DNA of 64,000 bases, taken from the NCBI GenBank assembly GCA_911728455.2, contig OU452222.1, forward strand, positions 17,012,686-17,076,685. Direction: 5' to 3'. The position numbers and the translations under genes are program-made. The first letter of the stretch is position 1. Each line of letters begins with the position of its first letter. This DNA comes from Marthasterias glacialis. Lineage: Eukaryota; Echinodermata; Asteroidea; Forcipulatida; Asteriidae. The notes beneath the pieces were generated by a model that did not search any database, had not been told where the DNA came from, and saw nothing but the letters and a program-made list of their open reading frames with translations. Shown here one piece after another: positions 1 through 10,300 of this stretch.

Positions 1-310
1 CACTGACAAACAACACGCAGTATGTGAGGTTCCCGTCACCAACACCCCAACAATGTTCTGCCTACACACCGGTACTGACGGTCGCCTTACTTCTCAGTAA
101 CGTCTTGCAAGAAATGTCGGGTAAGGACGTCGTGTTGTGCGAGTAGGCTTATCAGTCACACACCATGACATTGCTCCTCCAATCTGCAAGAACAAGGTGG
201 AGGGAAGAAAGTGTGCCAGCGGAAAACTTAACCTGTCGTGATGTGACTGCCGAAGGAGACAGACATAAGGAGAGATGCTACTTTTTATTTCTTTGTAACG
301 AGCAACTCAC
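1..310 (+). pseudogene. Decayed 3' end of a lectin gene (CTLD end plus PAN relic)
   Basis: The first bases read as the last CTLD strand (AVCEVPVTNTP), then a linker resembling the FCLQTGNNGRLTSQ linker of L11. A stop (TAA) follows where the first PAN cysteine should be, a second stop lies near the CGKA position, and the frame shifts before a PAN tail related to the CQLNNA...AATEGD segment. The upstream part is cut by the window edge. It resembles the 250-residue QPD-type genes (L11, L12) more than neighbouring L1, so it comes from an older generation of the array. Similar relics recur in each repeat unit. Confidence 0.75.
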
Positions 311-589
311 ATTCATTGGACATAGAAACAACAATGAAGAGTCCCTTGACTTAGATAAGTGAATCTATTTTTTATTTATTTATTGATTTATTTATTTATT
401 TTGGTGTTCAATAATATAATGGCTGCACGTCTCGAGGTATCAAGACAATAAGAAGTCAGTGTACCGGTAACTCTTTTGTTCTTATCTTGCACCCACTATA
501 AGAAGAAATCACACGTCACTCAGACACTTTTTTTTTGCGCACTTTAATATTTGTTGTTTTGTAAATATAAACATTTATGAGCTATTCGA

Positions 590-2600
590 ATTACAATTGA
601 AAAATTTCGCGTATGAAAAATCGGGAAAAATTACAATATAAATTTTAATTTTGTTGAATTGTGATTAATATTATCATTTTTTAAATGCTTGGTCTTCAGG
701 GTGTCATATATTTAAAACCACAGGCGTACGAGCCAGGGGCGGGCAGTTGCCCCACAAAAAAAAAACCAACAATCGGGCAAACAGTGGAAAAAGTTCAGGC
801 AAAGCAAGGGGGAAGAAGAAAAAAGCCTTTCTATTATAAATTGGTACTTGTGTTTTTATCCCTGTAAAGTTTCGGAAAATCAACCCCTCTGCCCCCTTAA
901 CCTAAACGCCTATGATTATAACTAGCAATAATACCCGTGAGACGGATCAGAAAGTAAATGTTAAGTTGGGGGTACGTGACGACAGGAGAAGTTGATACAG
1001 GTTGATACAGTCGAAGCTGGTTGCAGAATGGGTCAATGCGAACTATAACTGAGCACTCGAAATGATAGTGAGTGTACAAAATAATAAATCTGAGAACTAA
1101 AAATAACTTGTTTTGATTGCACACAATTATTTCGTGAGCCCCAGATTGTTTCGAGCGCGCGAATGAAGATCTCAAATTGTCATCACGTCCATTTAGGTGT
1201 TCCGTACAAAAGTGACTAGGTCAACGGAACTTTTGGGGTTAACCCAGAATAAAACACATGTTAAACAACGCTTTTGGAAACTGACAGTGTCAGTGAAATT
1301 AAACCAACAGCTCGAAGGAATTCATCAAGTTTAATCAGTCTTAACGAATGCAGTATGTTTGTTTCACTGGTTTCTAAACTTCTGATTGAAAGCCAACTAA
1401 TAGGGCATCTGTGCAGAACAGTTACTTTTACCATAATCATTAATCATGTATAGACAGGTTGTAGACAAAAGGTTTATAAGTCTTTCGAACTTTTTTCTTT
1501 ATTAATGTTTAAATGCGAACAATATTGTAAACTAAGAAAGAAGAAGAAGAAGAAGAAGAAGAATGACAAATTGACTTAAAAATTGCCCACAGTTATGATT
1601 ATTGCAGCTAGGTGCAAAAGCGCTCTGTCGGCCGGCTGTTTGTGGTGCAGAGCTGCGGCTGTTGCATGGCAGGGGTACTGCCTGCTCATGGAGGCGCTTT
1701 CCGCGTTGGTGCCGTTTAAGATTTTTGCTTTCGACGACTGTTTCATACCCAGGCCCCCTAGATTTCATTTTACTTCAAGATAAAAAAAAGGCCACACCGC
1801 TTTGGACTTTTCCATACTGGGAAAAACGCACACACGCTCAGCACATTTCTTTTTACCGCAGTACAAAAAAGGCTGCGCGGTTTCCGACTCTCCCATATTG
1901 CTGGGAAAACGACGCAACTTTGCACAATTGGCATCACAGTCAGACAGAAAAGACAATCCCCTTTTTATAGATAGATGATAGGAAGTCAAAGTCATTGAGA
2001 ACTGTTTGATGTAGACTTGCATCTTATATTGCCAACAACACGAAATGACATGAGGCCCAACATTTGTTGCGTTAATTTATTTACTTGTTGGTTTAAAACA
2101 CATAACATGTTTGGTAGCATCACATGCGCTTGTATGATATATGCTTACAATAATTTTTAAAAAAGTATTAAAAAGACTGGCAAAAATTTGGACCAGTCAG
2201 ATAATGATAACATTATCACAAAATATTTGCATAATTTGTTAGAGTTGAAATTTTATTTCCTCAAATGTACTTCAGCGACACGATGTTGAATAATTAACTG
2301 CTTGTCAGTGACTGCGGATATCCAAACCAGACAAGACCACACATCACACATCATGGATGACTGTTCGTAGGCGTTTCCCTAATGGCATGAAAGCCATCCA
2401 CACAGTAAGCGATGCTACCCTGAATGCCTTACCTTGATCTATAGACTGTGCACGCCGTGCGCACAACAAGAAGAAGATTCCCATTTGGTACACGTAAAGG
2501 ACTTTTGTTTTATTACTGTCTAACAGGTACTCTGATGAATTAAACATCAATTGACAAATATATGGAGGGCTCATCTTTTTAAATGATTCATACAAAATGG
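590..2600. repeat. Old divergent copy of the array's intergenic block
   Basis: This gene-free stretch is a diverged copy of spacer sequence that recurs at about 8320-10300, 15030-17045, 26140-28160 and 34850-36860. Shared landmarks are the 'caggcgtacgagcc' segment, the 'gtgcaaaagcgctctgtcgg' segment near 1612, and a segment near 2340-2480 matching about 10125-10270. Short open frames inside it are broken or shifted in other copies, so I do not call them genes. It extends the duplicated territory to the left edge of the window. Confidence 0.7.
1535..1563. repeat. GAA/AAG microsatellite
   Basis: A short run of AAG trinucleotides within the old intergenic block. The equivalent position in the younger copies (for example around 9240) lacks the expansion. 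Confidence 0.8.
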
Positions 2601-2609
2601 ATAATATGT

Positions 2610-3319
2610 CAAATGATTACAAAAGAGTGGCGTCATGGTGATTAAAATATCATACACAGTAAATATCGAAACAGACACAATTTGATTGATCCATTTTTAA
2701 TTAATCTGCTTGAAAAGGAATACCTCATTATGTTTTCCGTGATTTTACAATGACTTTTTGTCATCAGTTTAACCCTACCAACGTCATTGGACATTAGATG
2801 AAAGACGGCCGTAATCTTGCACTAGAATGATCCTTTGACGAAGACTCGCTTTATTTACAAAGTTTACACCGTTTCATCCGACGTTTCAGTTCAGCAAATA
2901 TATGTAAATGGCTCTAGAGAAAAAAACATGAAGAAAAAAGTAAAATAAATCCATCAAAATTCGTAAACAACAACATCTTGAATTTTGTCAACTGTGGTGC
3001 ATGAAGGTCTCGCGGCTGGTATGATTCGATTGGGAATTGAAAGAACACAGCGAATGGCACGATGGCGGTCAATATTGTTTGCGGTTGTCGTAGAAACAGG
3101 TGAAAGTGATTGTTACCACTTTAAATTAGGAAAAACAAGCCAAGTGTGAAACGACGGCAACGACGGGCAATCATCACTTTGACTGCGCTTGTAAAGCATT
3201 TCTATTTTAGCTGAATGAGTTATAGAGACGATGGCAATGTTTGGACCATACTTGACCTGACGAACTTGTTTCATTTACAAAGTACCGATCAAAAGCAATT
3301 ATGATTGTGTAATTTCGCG
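2610..3319 (+). pseudogene. Orphan lectin 5' flanks (two promoter-type relics)
   Basis: Two stretches match 5' flanks of intact lectin genes but lead to no complete gene. About 2750-2890 contains the 'ttttgtcatcagttt...ctctaccaac' type of flank found upstream of L1, L9 and L11. About 2990-3270 contains the 'gatggcggtcaatattg...gtagaaacagg...aaacgacggcaacga' type found upstream of L2 to L8 and L10. The second leads into the broken gene start at 3320. The arrangement suggests loss of a gene body between two flanks. Confidence 0.55.
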
Positions 3320-3423
3320 ATGTTCTTTATTCAGGTTTGAGTCTTGTGATTGGTTTTGGTTGTGGGTGTTTTCTGGCTGAAATCTACCCTCCTGATTGGT
3401 ACCGGAAAAGAGCAACAGCAACG
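3320..3423 (+). pseudogene. Broken lectin gene start (signal peptide and first CTLD residues)
   Basis: ATG at 3320 begins a sequence aligning with the L10 start: both have CAG-GTT after four codons, where other members have AAA-GTT or similar. One T is missing in the signal peptide compared with L10, which shifts the frame. Beyond that, the CGCFLAEI(Y/C)PPDW block is readable in another frame. Homology ends about 20 codons later at an inserted inverted-repeat element (3424-3649), and no rest of the gene is found beyond it. It is therefore broken by both a frameshift and an insertion. Confidence 0.8.
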
Positions 3424-3649
3424 GTAATCTTGATTGGCGACGTTCGTTTTATTAACTCCGATTTCGCAACACGAAATACTGATGTATGTGTCAAACAAAG
3501 ATCTGGATTGCTAGTTTTGATCCAGAGTCGTATACTTTCCCAGCCCCTGCAAGCTAGTGGATGTTTCGCCCTCTATCGGTGACTATTAATAAAAAAGAAA
3601 AAAAAAAAGAAAAGAAAAAAAAAACACTAGCGTCGCCAATCAAGACTAC
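3424..3649. mobile_element. Short terminal-inverted-repeat element inside the broken lectin start
   Basis: The ends are inverted copies: 'gtaatcttgattggcgacg' at the left and its complement with one mismatch at the right. The bases outside are 'agcaac' and 'agcaaa', consistent with a target-site duplication of about 5 bp. The inside (about 226 bp in all) has no coding capacity and includes an A-rich tract. This is a non-autonomous DNA-transposon derivative (MITE); the superfamily cannot be told. Confidence 0.75.
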
Positions 3650-4775
3650 AGCAAAGGTAACCTGTATTGGATTTTTGTTCACATAGGTGATTTTAGCAGC
3701 TAGTTAACGTTTATGGAAAGCCGTTAAAGGGTACAAACAAAACAGAAGATTGACAATTTGGGTATCAAAATCATTTAAAACATACACCTGTGTGAAACAT
3801 TGGTAAGATTGAAAATGTAAACAGTCACAGAATAGGCACATAACTTAGGCCCTACATGGTTTAAAGATGGTCATGGTGGAATATTCACAGGGATATTTTC
3901 GCTTGAAATGCTATTGTCTAGTTTTTGAGGAATGAGTAAAACATTTAGTTTTGATCTCGCGAGTCCAAAACCCGATGTTTGAAACGGTGAAAACATTACA
4001 TAAGAATTTTCACATCACTATTTTCTCGTGAATCCCACAACAGATTGAGCTTAAACTTTCACAGGTTTATAGAATGTTATTTACATGTTAAGTCACTTAA
4101 AGTAGTGCGGATACTGGTCTTTGCCAATTACCAATGTTGTCCGCGTGCTTGAAGCAAGATGCTATCAGTGTCAAATAAATATTGGCAGTAAGTCAGTCAA
4201 AGTTACGAAAGAGAAAACAAATTGAGTAAAAAACACACTCACAAAAGAAGCATCATTCAAATGTATTTCTTCTTTTTAAGGATTGAAGATAGTCGCTTTA
4301 ATATTTACCAATCGACAACGATAAGTTAAAATTGTATGCCACACTCGGCAGAGGCAGGCTACGGCGTGGCACGAGCTGAACAGGGTGCGTGTTTTTAATA
4401 TCAGTTTTTACAAAACCATTACCTTGGAAACAGTAAGAATGCATCTTTGTTTAAAATTGATACTAATATAACCACCAAGCAAAGACTGCCATTCGGCAGT
4501 TAAGGTAACGAATAGGGAGTTGACATAGCAATAATTCTGATGTTCGTGACAAATGATAGCTAGAAAAGGTTGATAGTATGAAAAGGAACACTTCCATTTG
4601 TTGGTGTTGATTTTACAACGACTTTTTGTCATCAGTTGAACTCTACCAACGGCACTGTACCGTAGTACATCGGCTGAAAGAGCTGCAGACGGCTGCCATT
4701 TTGAAAGACTCGATGTATCGACAAATTGTTCCCTAAATTAAGATATCAAACCAATTATCTCTGCCGAATAGAAAT
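3650..4775. other. Spacer and 5' flank of L1
   Basis: No gene is seen. About 3950-4170 carries the widespread 'ctcgcgagtccaaaacccg...actggtctttg(a/c)caattaccaatg' repeat, which also occurs near 10440-10640, 17190-17390, 28300-28500, 37010-37210 and 41480-41700. About 4480-4775 is the L1-type 5' flank, with the 'gctgcagacggctgccatttt' block at 4682-4702 about 80 bases before the L1 ATG. Matching flanks lie upstream of the three minigenes and L9. Confidence 0.6.
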
Positions 4776-5489
4776 ATGGATATAATTAAGATTTTAATTC
4801 TTGTTCTTGGTTTTGGTTGCGGGTGTTTTCTGGCTGAAATCTGCCCTCCTGATTGGCACCGATATGGCGAGTCATGCTACTTCATTATAACGGACAGGAT
4901 GAATTGGTACGAAGCAAATCGCACTTGTGCCGAGTCACGAGCAAACCTGGCCATCCCAAACTCACAATCCGAACAGGATTACATATGGGAACTATTCCTG
5001 AAGGAGTTTGATCAGAGGGAGCCATCCATCGATATCTGGATTGGTTGTAATGACATCGAGGAGGAGGGAAAGTGGCAGCACTGTCCGTTGAAGGGTGAGA
5101 CCAACGCTTACACCAATTGGGCTGCAGAAGAACCAAGAAAAGACGGGGCAGATTGTGGAGCGTTGTGGGTTGATCGGAATGGTAAATGGGACGACCAGAG
5201 CTGCCATTATTCCGAATACGCAATTTGTGAATTCGCCATTACCAATACTCCAGTGATCTACCAACAGACCGGCAATAACGACCGCCTGACTCCACGGTGC
5301 CTGCTCTACCACGCCATGAATGAGTTCCTAGGCAAGGGCGTTGTGTCGTGCGGGAAGTCTAGCCCATCACATCCCCGGTGTCGCTCCTTCGTTCTACTGC
5401 AAGATGGAGGGAAGGTGATTCGCCAACTGAACAACGCAACTCGTCATGATGCGGTTCAAGATGACATAGAGAATGTTTGTGAGTTGTAG
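4776..5489 (+). CDS. L1: secreted C-type lectin with PAN/Apple-like tail, EPR loop
   Basis: An intact single-exon gene of 237 codons. Residues 1-20 form a hydrophobic signal peptide ending CFLA, with likely cleavage before E21. The CTLD spans about 23-151 in long form: C23/C34 are the extra N-terminal pair, and C51, C127, C143 and C151 are the canonical four. C91 and C103 (GCND and QHCP) form an unusual additional pair. The calcium/sugar loop reads EPR at 119-121, where mannose-type lectins have EPN, and WDD at 138-140 in place of WND, so calcium-dependent sugar binding may be altered. The tail has C175, C192, C202 and C235 with a PAN-like CRSF and QLNNAT signature. Sequons are N48-R-T and N220-A-T. 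The start is fixed by the signal peptide and shared flank. Confidence 0.92.
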   Translation: MDIIKILILVLGFGCGCFLAEICPPDWHRYGESCYFIITDRMNWYEANRTCAESRANLAIPNSQSEQDYIWELFLKEFDQREPSIDIWIGCNDIEEEGKWQHCPLKGETNAYTNWAAEEPRKDGADCGALWVDRNGKWDDQSCHYSEYAICEFAITNTPVIYQQTGNNDRLTPRCLLYHAMNEFLGKGVVSCGKSSPSHPRCRSFVLLQDGGKVIRQLNNATRHDAVQDDIENVCEL

Positions 5490-5789
5490 ACGATGCAAAG
5501 AGCAAGTCACGTTTCATTGGACCGAGAAAACTTGATGACGAGTAGGCCTACCCATCAGACTCTAAGTGACTCTGATTTTCTTTGACTCTGATGTTCAATG
5601 ATTTAATAACCACATATATTATTATAATTTTAATTTGTAGTTGTTTGTGATCTCAACTTTGTTCCTATAGTGAACATTACCATCCGTAAAGCGCATTTAA
5701 AAAAAAGGCAATATACAATCATATTCAGTGGTTGTCGTTAATGTGAACAAAACTTTGTGTTCGTCACGAAGGCCCATAGAGAGTATACC

Positions 5790-6063
5790 TCTGCATGTGT
5801 GGGGTCCCCGTCACCAACAGCCCAACATTGTTCTGCCTACACACCGGTATTGACGTTCGCCTCACTTCTCAGTAACGTCTTGCAGAAAGTACCGGGTAAG
5901 GGCGTCGTGTTGTGCGAGTAGGCTTATCAGTCACACACCCTGGCATTGCTCCTTCAATCTGCAAGAGCAAGGTGGAGGGAAGCTGGTGTCATGATGTGAC
6001 TGCCAAAGGAGACAGAATTAAGGAGAGATGCTACTCTTGTTTCATTGTAACTAGCAACTCACA
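5790..6063 (+). pseudogene. PAN-tail relic in unit 1
   Basis: This starts with the 'ggtccccgtcaccaaca' CTLD-end segment joined directly to upstream lectin flank, so the CTLD body is deleted. It continues through a stop-containing PAN remnant to 'gccaaaggagacagaa'. It matches the relic at 1-310 and its exact duplicates at 12475 and 23582. Confidence 0.7.
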
Positions 6064-6658
6064 TTCATTGGACAGAGAAACAACAATGACGATTTATTTA
6101 TTTGTTTATTTTGATGTTCAATAATATAATGGCTGCGCGTCTCAAGGTATCACAACAATAAGTAGTCGGTGTACCGGTAACTCTTTTGTTCTTATCTTGC
6201 ACCCACTATAAGAGGAAATCACACGTTACTCTGAAACATTTTTGCGCACTTTAATATTTGATGTTTTGTAAATACTAATATTTGTGAGCTATTAGGGAAG
6301 ATTTAAAATTAAACATTTTACCTCGCGTATGAAAAAATCGGGGAAACTTACAATATCAATTTTTAAAGGCTAGGTCTTCAGGGTGTCATATATTTAAAAC
6401 TACAGGCGTACGAGCCAGGGCGGGGCAGTCCCACCCCCCAAAAATAAAAAAATAAAACATAAACAATAAAAATGGGGGAAAAAACACAGAAAATGGCATA
6501 ATGGTGGTCACTATTGTGTGCTGTTGTCGTAGAAGTAGGTGCAAGCTAATTTTATCACGTTTAATTAACTAAGGAAGACACACCAAGTGTGAAACGGAAT
6601 CAACAACAGGCAATCGTCACTTTGGCTGAACTAATAATGGCATCACTAATAATGCACT

Positions 6659-6940
6659 AATATTGGCGTCAATATTTGCCACGTGGGGCCATTTCGTGAA
6701 TATTGGCGCCAATATTGGCCTAAATATTTGCGACATGGGGCCCATGTCGTGAATATTGGCGTCAATATTGGCCTAAATATTTGCGACATGGGGCCCATGT
6801 CGTGAATATTGGCGTCAATATTGGCGTCAATATTTGCGACTTGGGGTACAAATCTTGAATATTGGCGTCAATATTTGCAACTTGAGGTACAAATCGTGAA
6901 TTTTGACGCCAATATTGGCGTCAATATATATTTGCGATGT
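6659..6940. repeat. Palindrome-rich minisatellite, copy 1
   Basis: Units of roughly 40-55 bases repeat 'aatattggcgtcaatatt', 'taaatatttgcgacatgg' and 'ggcccatgtcgtg'. Each unit is itself inverted-repeat rich: 'gacatggg-g-cccatgtc' has perfect 8-base arms. Positions 6904-6923 form a perfect 20-base palindrome (tgacgccaat/attggcgtca). Copies 2 (13340-13650) and 3 (24448-24730) differ in unit number and order, so units have been gained or lost since the segmental duplications. Confidence 0.9.
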
Positions 6941-7575
6941 CCCTTTAAAGCCAGCATACAAAGTAGTGCGGATACTGGTCTTTGCTAATTACCAATGTTG
7001 TCTGCGTGTTTTAAAAGCAAGATGCTATGCAAAATGAATATTTGCAGTACTCAGTCAATGTTACGAAGGAGAAAAAATGGAGTAAAAAATACACTCACAA
7101 CAGAAGCACTTTTTTTTTTTAAGATAGTCGCTTTATTTATCAATCGATAACGATAAGTTAAAATTGTATACAGCACTCGGCAGAGGCAAGCTGCTGCAAG
7201 GCACGAGCTTGTAAGAGTATATTGTTGTTTACCATCGATACTTATATCCACCGAGCAAAGACTGCCATTCGGTAGTTTAGGTGGACGTATAGGGAGTTGA
7301 CATAGCAATAATTCTGATGCCAGTGACGAATGTTAGCTAGAAAAGGTTGATAGTGTGAAAATGAACACTTCCATTTGTTGGTGTTGATTTTACAACGACT
7401 TTTTGTCATCAGTTGAACTCTACCAACGGCACTGTACCGTAGTACATCGGCTGAAAGAGCTGCAGACGACTGGCATTTTGGACTTGTGCTTTCCTTTGGC
7501 AAAGACTCAATTTATCAACAAATTTCGTTTCTCTCAAATAAGATACCAAACCAATTATCTCTGCCGAACCGAAAT

Positions 7576-7809
7576 ATGGATATTATTAAAGTTTTAAGTC
7601 TTGTTCTTGGTTTTGGTTTCGGGTGTTTTCGGGCTGAAATCTGCCCTCCCAATTGGCACCGATACGGCGAGTCATTCATTCTTCATTATAACGGACAAGA
7701 TAAATTTGCACGGAGCAAATCGCACTTGTGCCGAGTCACGAGCAAACTGAACAACGCAACTCGTCATGATGCGGTTCAAGATGACATGAAGGATGTTTGT
7801 GAGTTGTAG
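7576..7809 (+). CDS. Minigene 1: internally deleted lectin, 77-codon secreted ORF
   Basis: This keeps the L1-type 5' flank, ATG, signal peptide (1-20, with R19 replacing the usual L) and the first CTLD residues EICPPNWHRYGES. A one-base gain then shifts the frame, so residues 34-56 are an out-of-frame reading of the parental CTLD. A deletion of about 480 bases joins this to the end of the PAN tail, which returns in the original frame as LNNATRHDAVQDDMKDVCEL. The product would be a signal peptide plus about 57 residues with three cysteines (23, 52, 75). It has no lectin fold. Whether it is expressed or is an inert by-product copied with its unit is undecided. Confidence 0.5.
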   Translation: MDIIKVLSLVLGFGFGCFRAEICPPNWHRYGESFILHYNGQDKFARSKSHLCRVTSKLNNATRHDAVQDDMKDVCEL

Positions 7810-8159
7810 ACGATGCAAAGTGCAAGTCACATTTCATTGGACCGAGAAAACTTGATGACGTGTCCCAATCAGACTCTGAGTGACTCTGACTCTCGTTGAC
7901 TCTGATGTTCAATGATAATAGTGAACACATGTTTTTAGGAATCATCTTTAACGCAATTATAATTTGTAGTAGTTTGTGAAAAGTGTTTAGTGCAATAATG
8001 TATCGCGCACCCCTCCAATCTCAACTTTGTTCCTATAATGTATATTACCATCACTAAAGTGCATTTCAAAAAATATAACTATATACAATCATATGCTTTG
8101 GTTGTCGTTAATGTGAACAAAACTTTGTGTTCGTCACGAATGCCCATAGAGAGTATACC

Positions 8160-8310
8160 TCTGTGAGTTCCCCGTCACCAACACCCCAACAATGTTCTGC
8201 CTAGCCACCGGTACTGATGGTCGCCTCAATTCTCAGTAACGTCTTGCAGAAAGTACCGGGTAAGCGGGTCGTACTGTGCGAGTATAGGCTTATCACTCAC
8301 ACCCCATGAC
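8160..8310 (+). pseudogene. Short PAN-tail relic downstream of minigene 1
   Basis: This is a second, shorter relic of the CTLD-end/linker segment ('gttccccgtcaccaacacc' to 'accgggtaagcgggtcgta'), interrupted by a TAA as in the other relics. Duplicates lie at 14872, 25982 and 34688. Confidence 0.65.
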
Positions 8311-8319
8311 ATTTGGGCT

Positions 8320-10300
8320 CGCGTATGAATATTCGGGTAAAATTATAATATATATTTTAATTTTGTTGAATTATAATTAATGTTACCATATATTTAAAAC
8401 CACAGGCATACGAGCCGGGGGAGGGGCAGTTGCCCCCTAAATTCAGGCAAAACAGTGGGGAAAATTCAGGCAAAGCAAAGGGGAGGAAAAAAAACCTGTT
8501 TGTTAGAAATTGGTACCTGTGTACTTATCCGTGTAAAATTTTGGAAAATCAGCCGCTCTGCACCCTTAACCAAAATGCCTATGATTAAAACTACAAACCT
8601 AACCATGAAACGGATGTGAACGTAAACGTGAAATTGGGTTACAGTTGTGACAAAAGGAGAAATTAAAACAAGTTGATACAGTCGATGCTGGTATAAAATA
8701 ACTGGTTGCAAATTGGGTCAATGTGAACTATGACTGAGCGCTCAAAAAGATATTGAGTGCACAAAATAATGATTTTGAGAGCTCGAAATAACTTATTTTG
8801 AGGGCACAAAATGATTTTGTGAGCACGCAATAAAGAACTCAAATTTTCATCACGTCCCTTAAGGTGCTCCGTACAAACGTGACAAGGTCAACGGAACTTT
8901 GGGGGTTAGCTCAGAATAAAACACATGTTAAACAACACTTCTGAAAACTGAAAGTGTCAGGGAAATCAAACCGACACAATGAAAAAAATCATCAACTTTA
9001 ATCATAATCATAATTATAAAGATGTGTTTTTCTTAACAATGCAGTATGTTTGTTTCACTGGTTTTCAAACGTCTGACTGAGAGCCAATGAAGAGGGAAAT
9101 GTCGGGGCATTTGTGCAGGACAGTGTTGCTATATTATCGTAATCATTGATCATGTAGCTAGGCAGGTTGTGGACCGAAGGATTATAAGCCTGTCGACTTT
9201 TTTTCCTTCAAAAATTTGAATGCAAACATTTTGTCCATTGAAATGAATGAAGGAGAAAAAGAAACCGTGTACAAATGGTCAAGTATTGATCACATTTACG
9301 AGAATATCGCAGCTAGGTGCAAAAGTGCTCTGTCGGCCGGCTGTTTGTGGTGCAAAGCTGCGGCTGTTGCATGGCAGGGGTAATGCTTTTTCATGAAGGC
9401 GCTTTCCGTGTTGGTACCGTATAAGATTTTTGCTTTCGACGACTGTTTATTTATATCCAGGCTCCCCTGATTTCATTTTAATTCAAGATAAGAAAAGGCC
9501 ACACCGCTTTGGACTTTCCCATACTGGGAAAAACGCACACAGGCTCAGCACGTTTCTTTTTACCGCAGTAAAAAAAAAAGGCCGCGCGGTTTCCGACTCT
9601 CCCATATTGCTGGGAAAACGACGCAACTTTGCACAATTGGCATCACAGTCAGACAGAAAAGACAATCCTCTTTTTATAGATAGATGATAAGAAGTCAAAG
9701 TCATTGAGAACTGTTTGATGTAGACTTGCATCTTAAATTGTCAACAACATGAAATGACATAAGGCCTTAACAAAATAATAACCTGCTTTGCGAAACCCAA
9801 CATTTGTTGCGTTATTTATTTATTTGCTTATTACATTATTTACTTCATGCTCGGTAGCAACACAGGTTATGATATATAGTTATGTTAAAAACAAATAAAA
9901 ATAGATAGGTATTAAAAAGACTAGCAAAAATATAGACCAGCCAGATATTGATCCCAATATTACTCCGACGAAAAAGCTTCTCGTCGAAAGCACAATGAAA
10001 GGAGATGAAGGCAAAACGTAATTGATGATTTGAGTGATTGACAGACTTAAAAAAAAACCTAAAAAAGACCCTGCTTGTCAGTGACAGCGGATATCAAGAC
10101 CAGACAAGACCACACATCACACATCATGAATGACTGTTCGTAGGCGTTTCCCTAATGGCATGAAAGCCATCCACACAGTAAGGGATGCTACCCTGGATGC
10201 CTAACCTTGATCTGTAGGCTGTGCACGCCGTGCGCACAAGAAGAAGATTCCCATTTGGTACACGTAAAGGACTTTTGTTTTATTATTGTCTAACAGGTAT
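8320..10300. repeat. Intergenic block shared by all units (copy in unit 1)
   Basis: This spacer has near-identical copies at about 15030-17045, 26140-28160 and 34850-36860 and a diverged copy at 590-2600. It contains only short frames that are not preserved across copies. I see no gene in it. The similarity between copies reflects recent segmental duplication. Confidence 0.75.

Noticed and set aside
4885..5312. Long minus-strand frames antisense to L1 (and to L2, L4, L7 and others)
   Set aside because: They are shadows of the lectin coding frame that recur wherever the lectin does, with no features of their own.
8466..8711. 81-codon minus-strand frame repeated almost identically at 15207, 26319 and 35024
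   Set aside because: The frame is conserved only because the whole spacer was recently duplicated. The diverged copy at 590-1200 breaks it, there is no signal or domain, and it overlaps other spurious frames.
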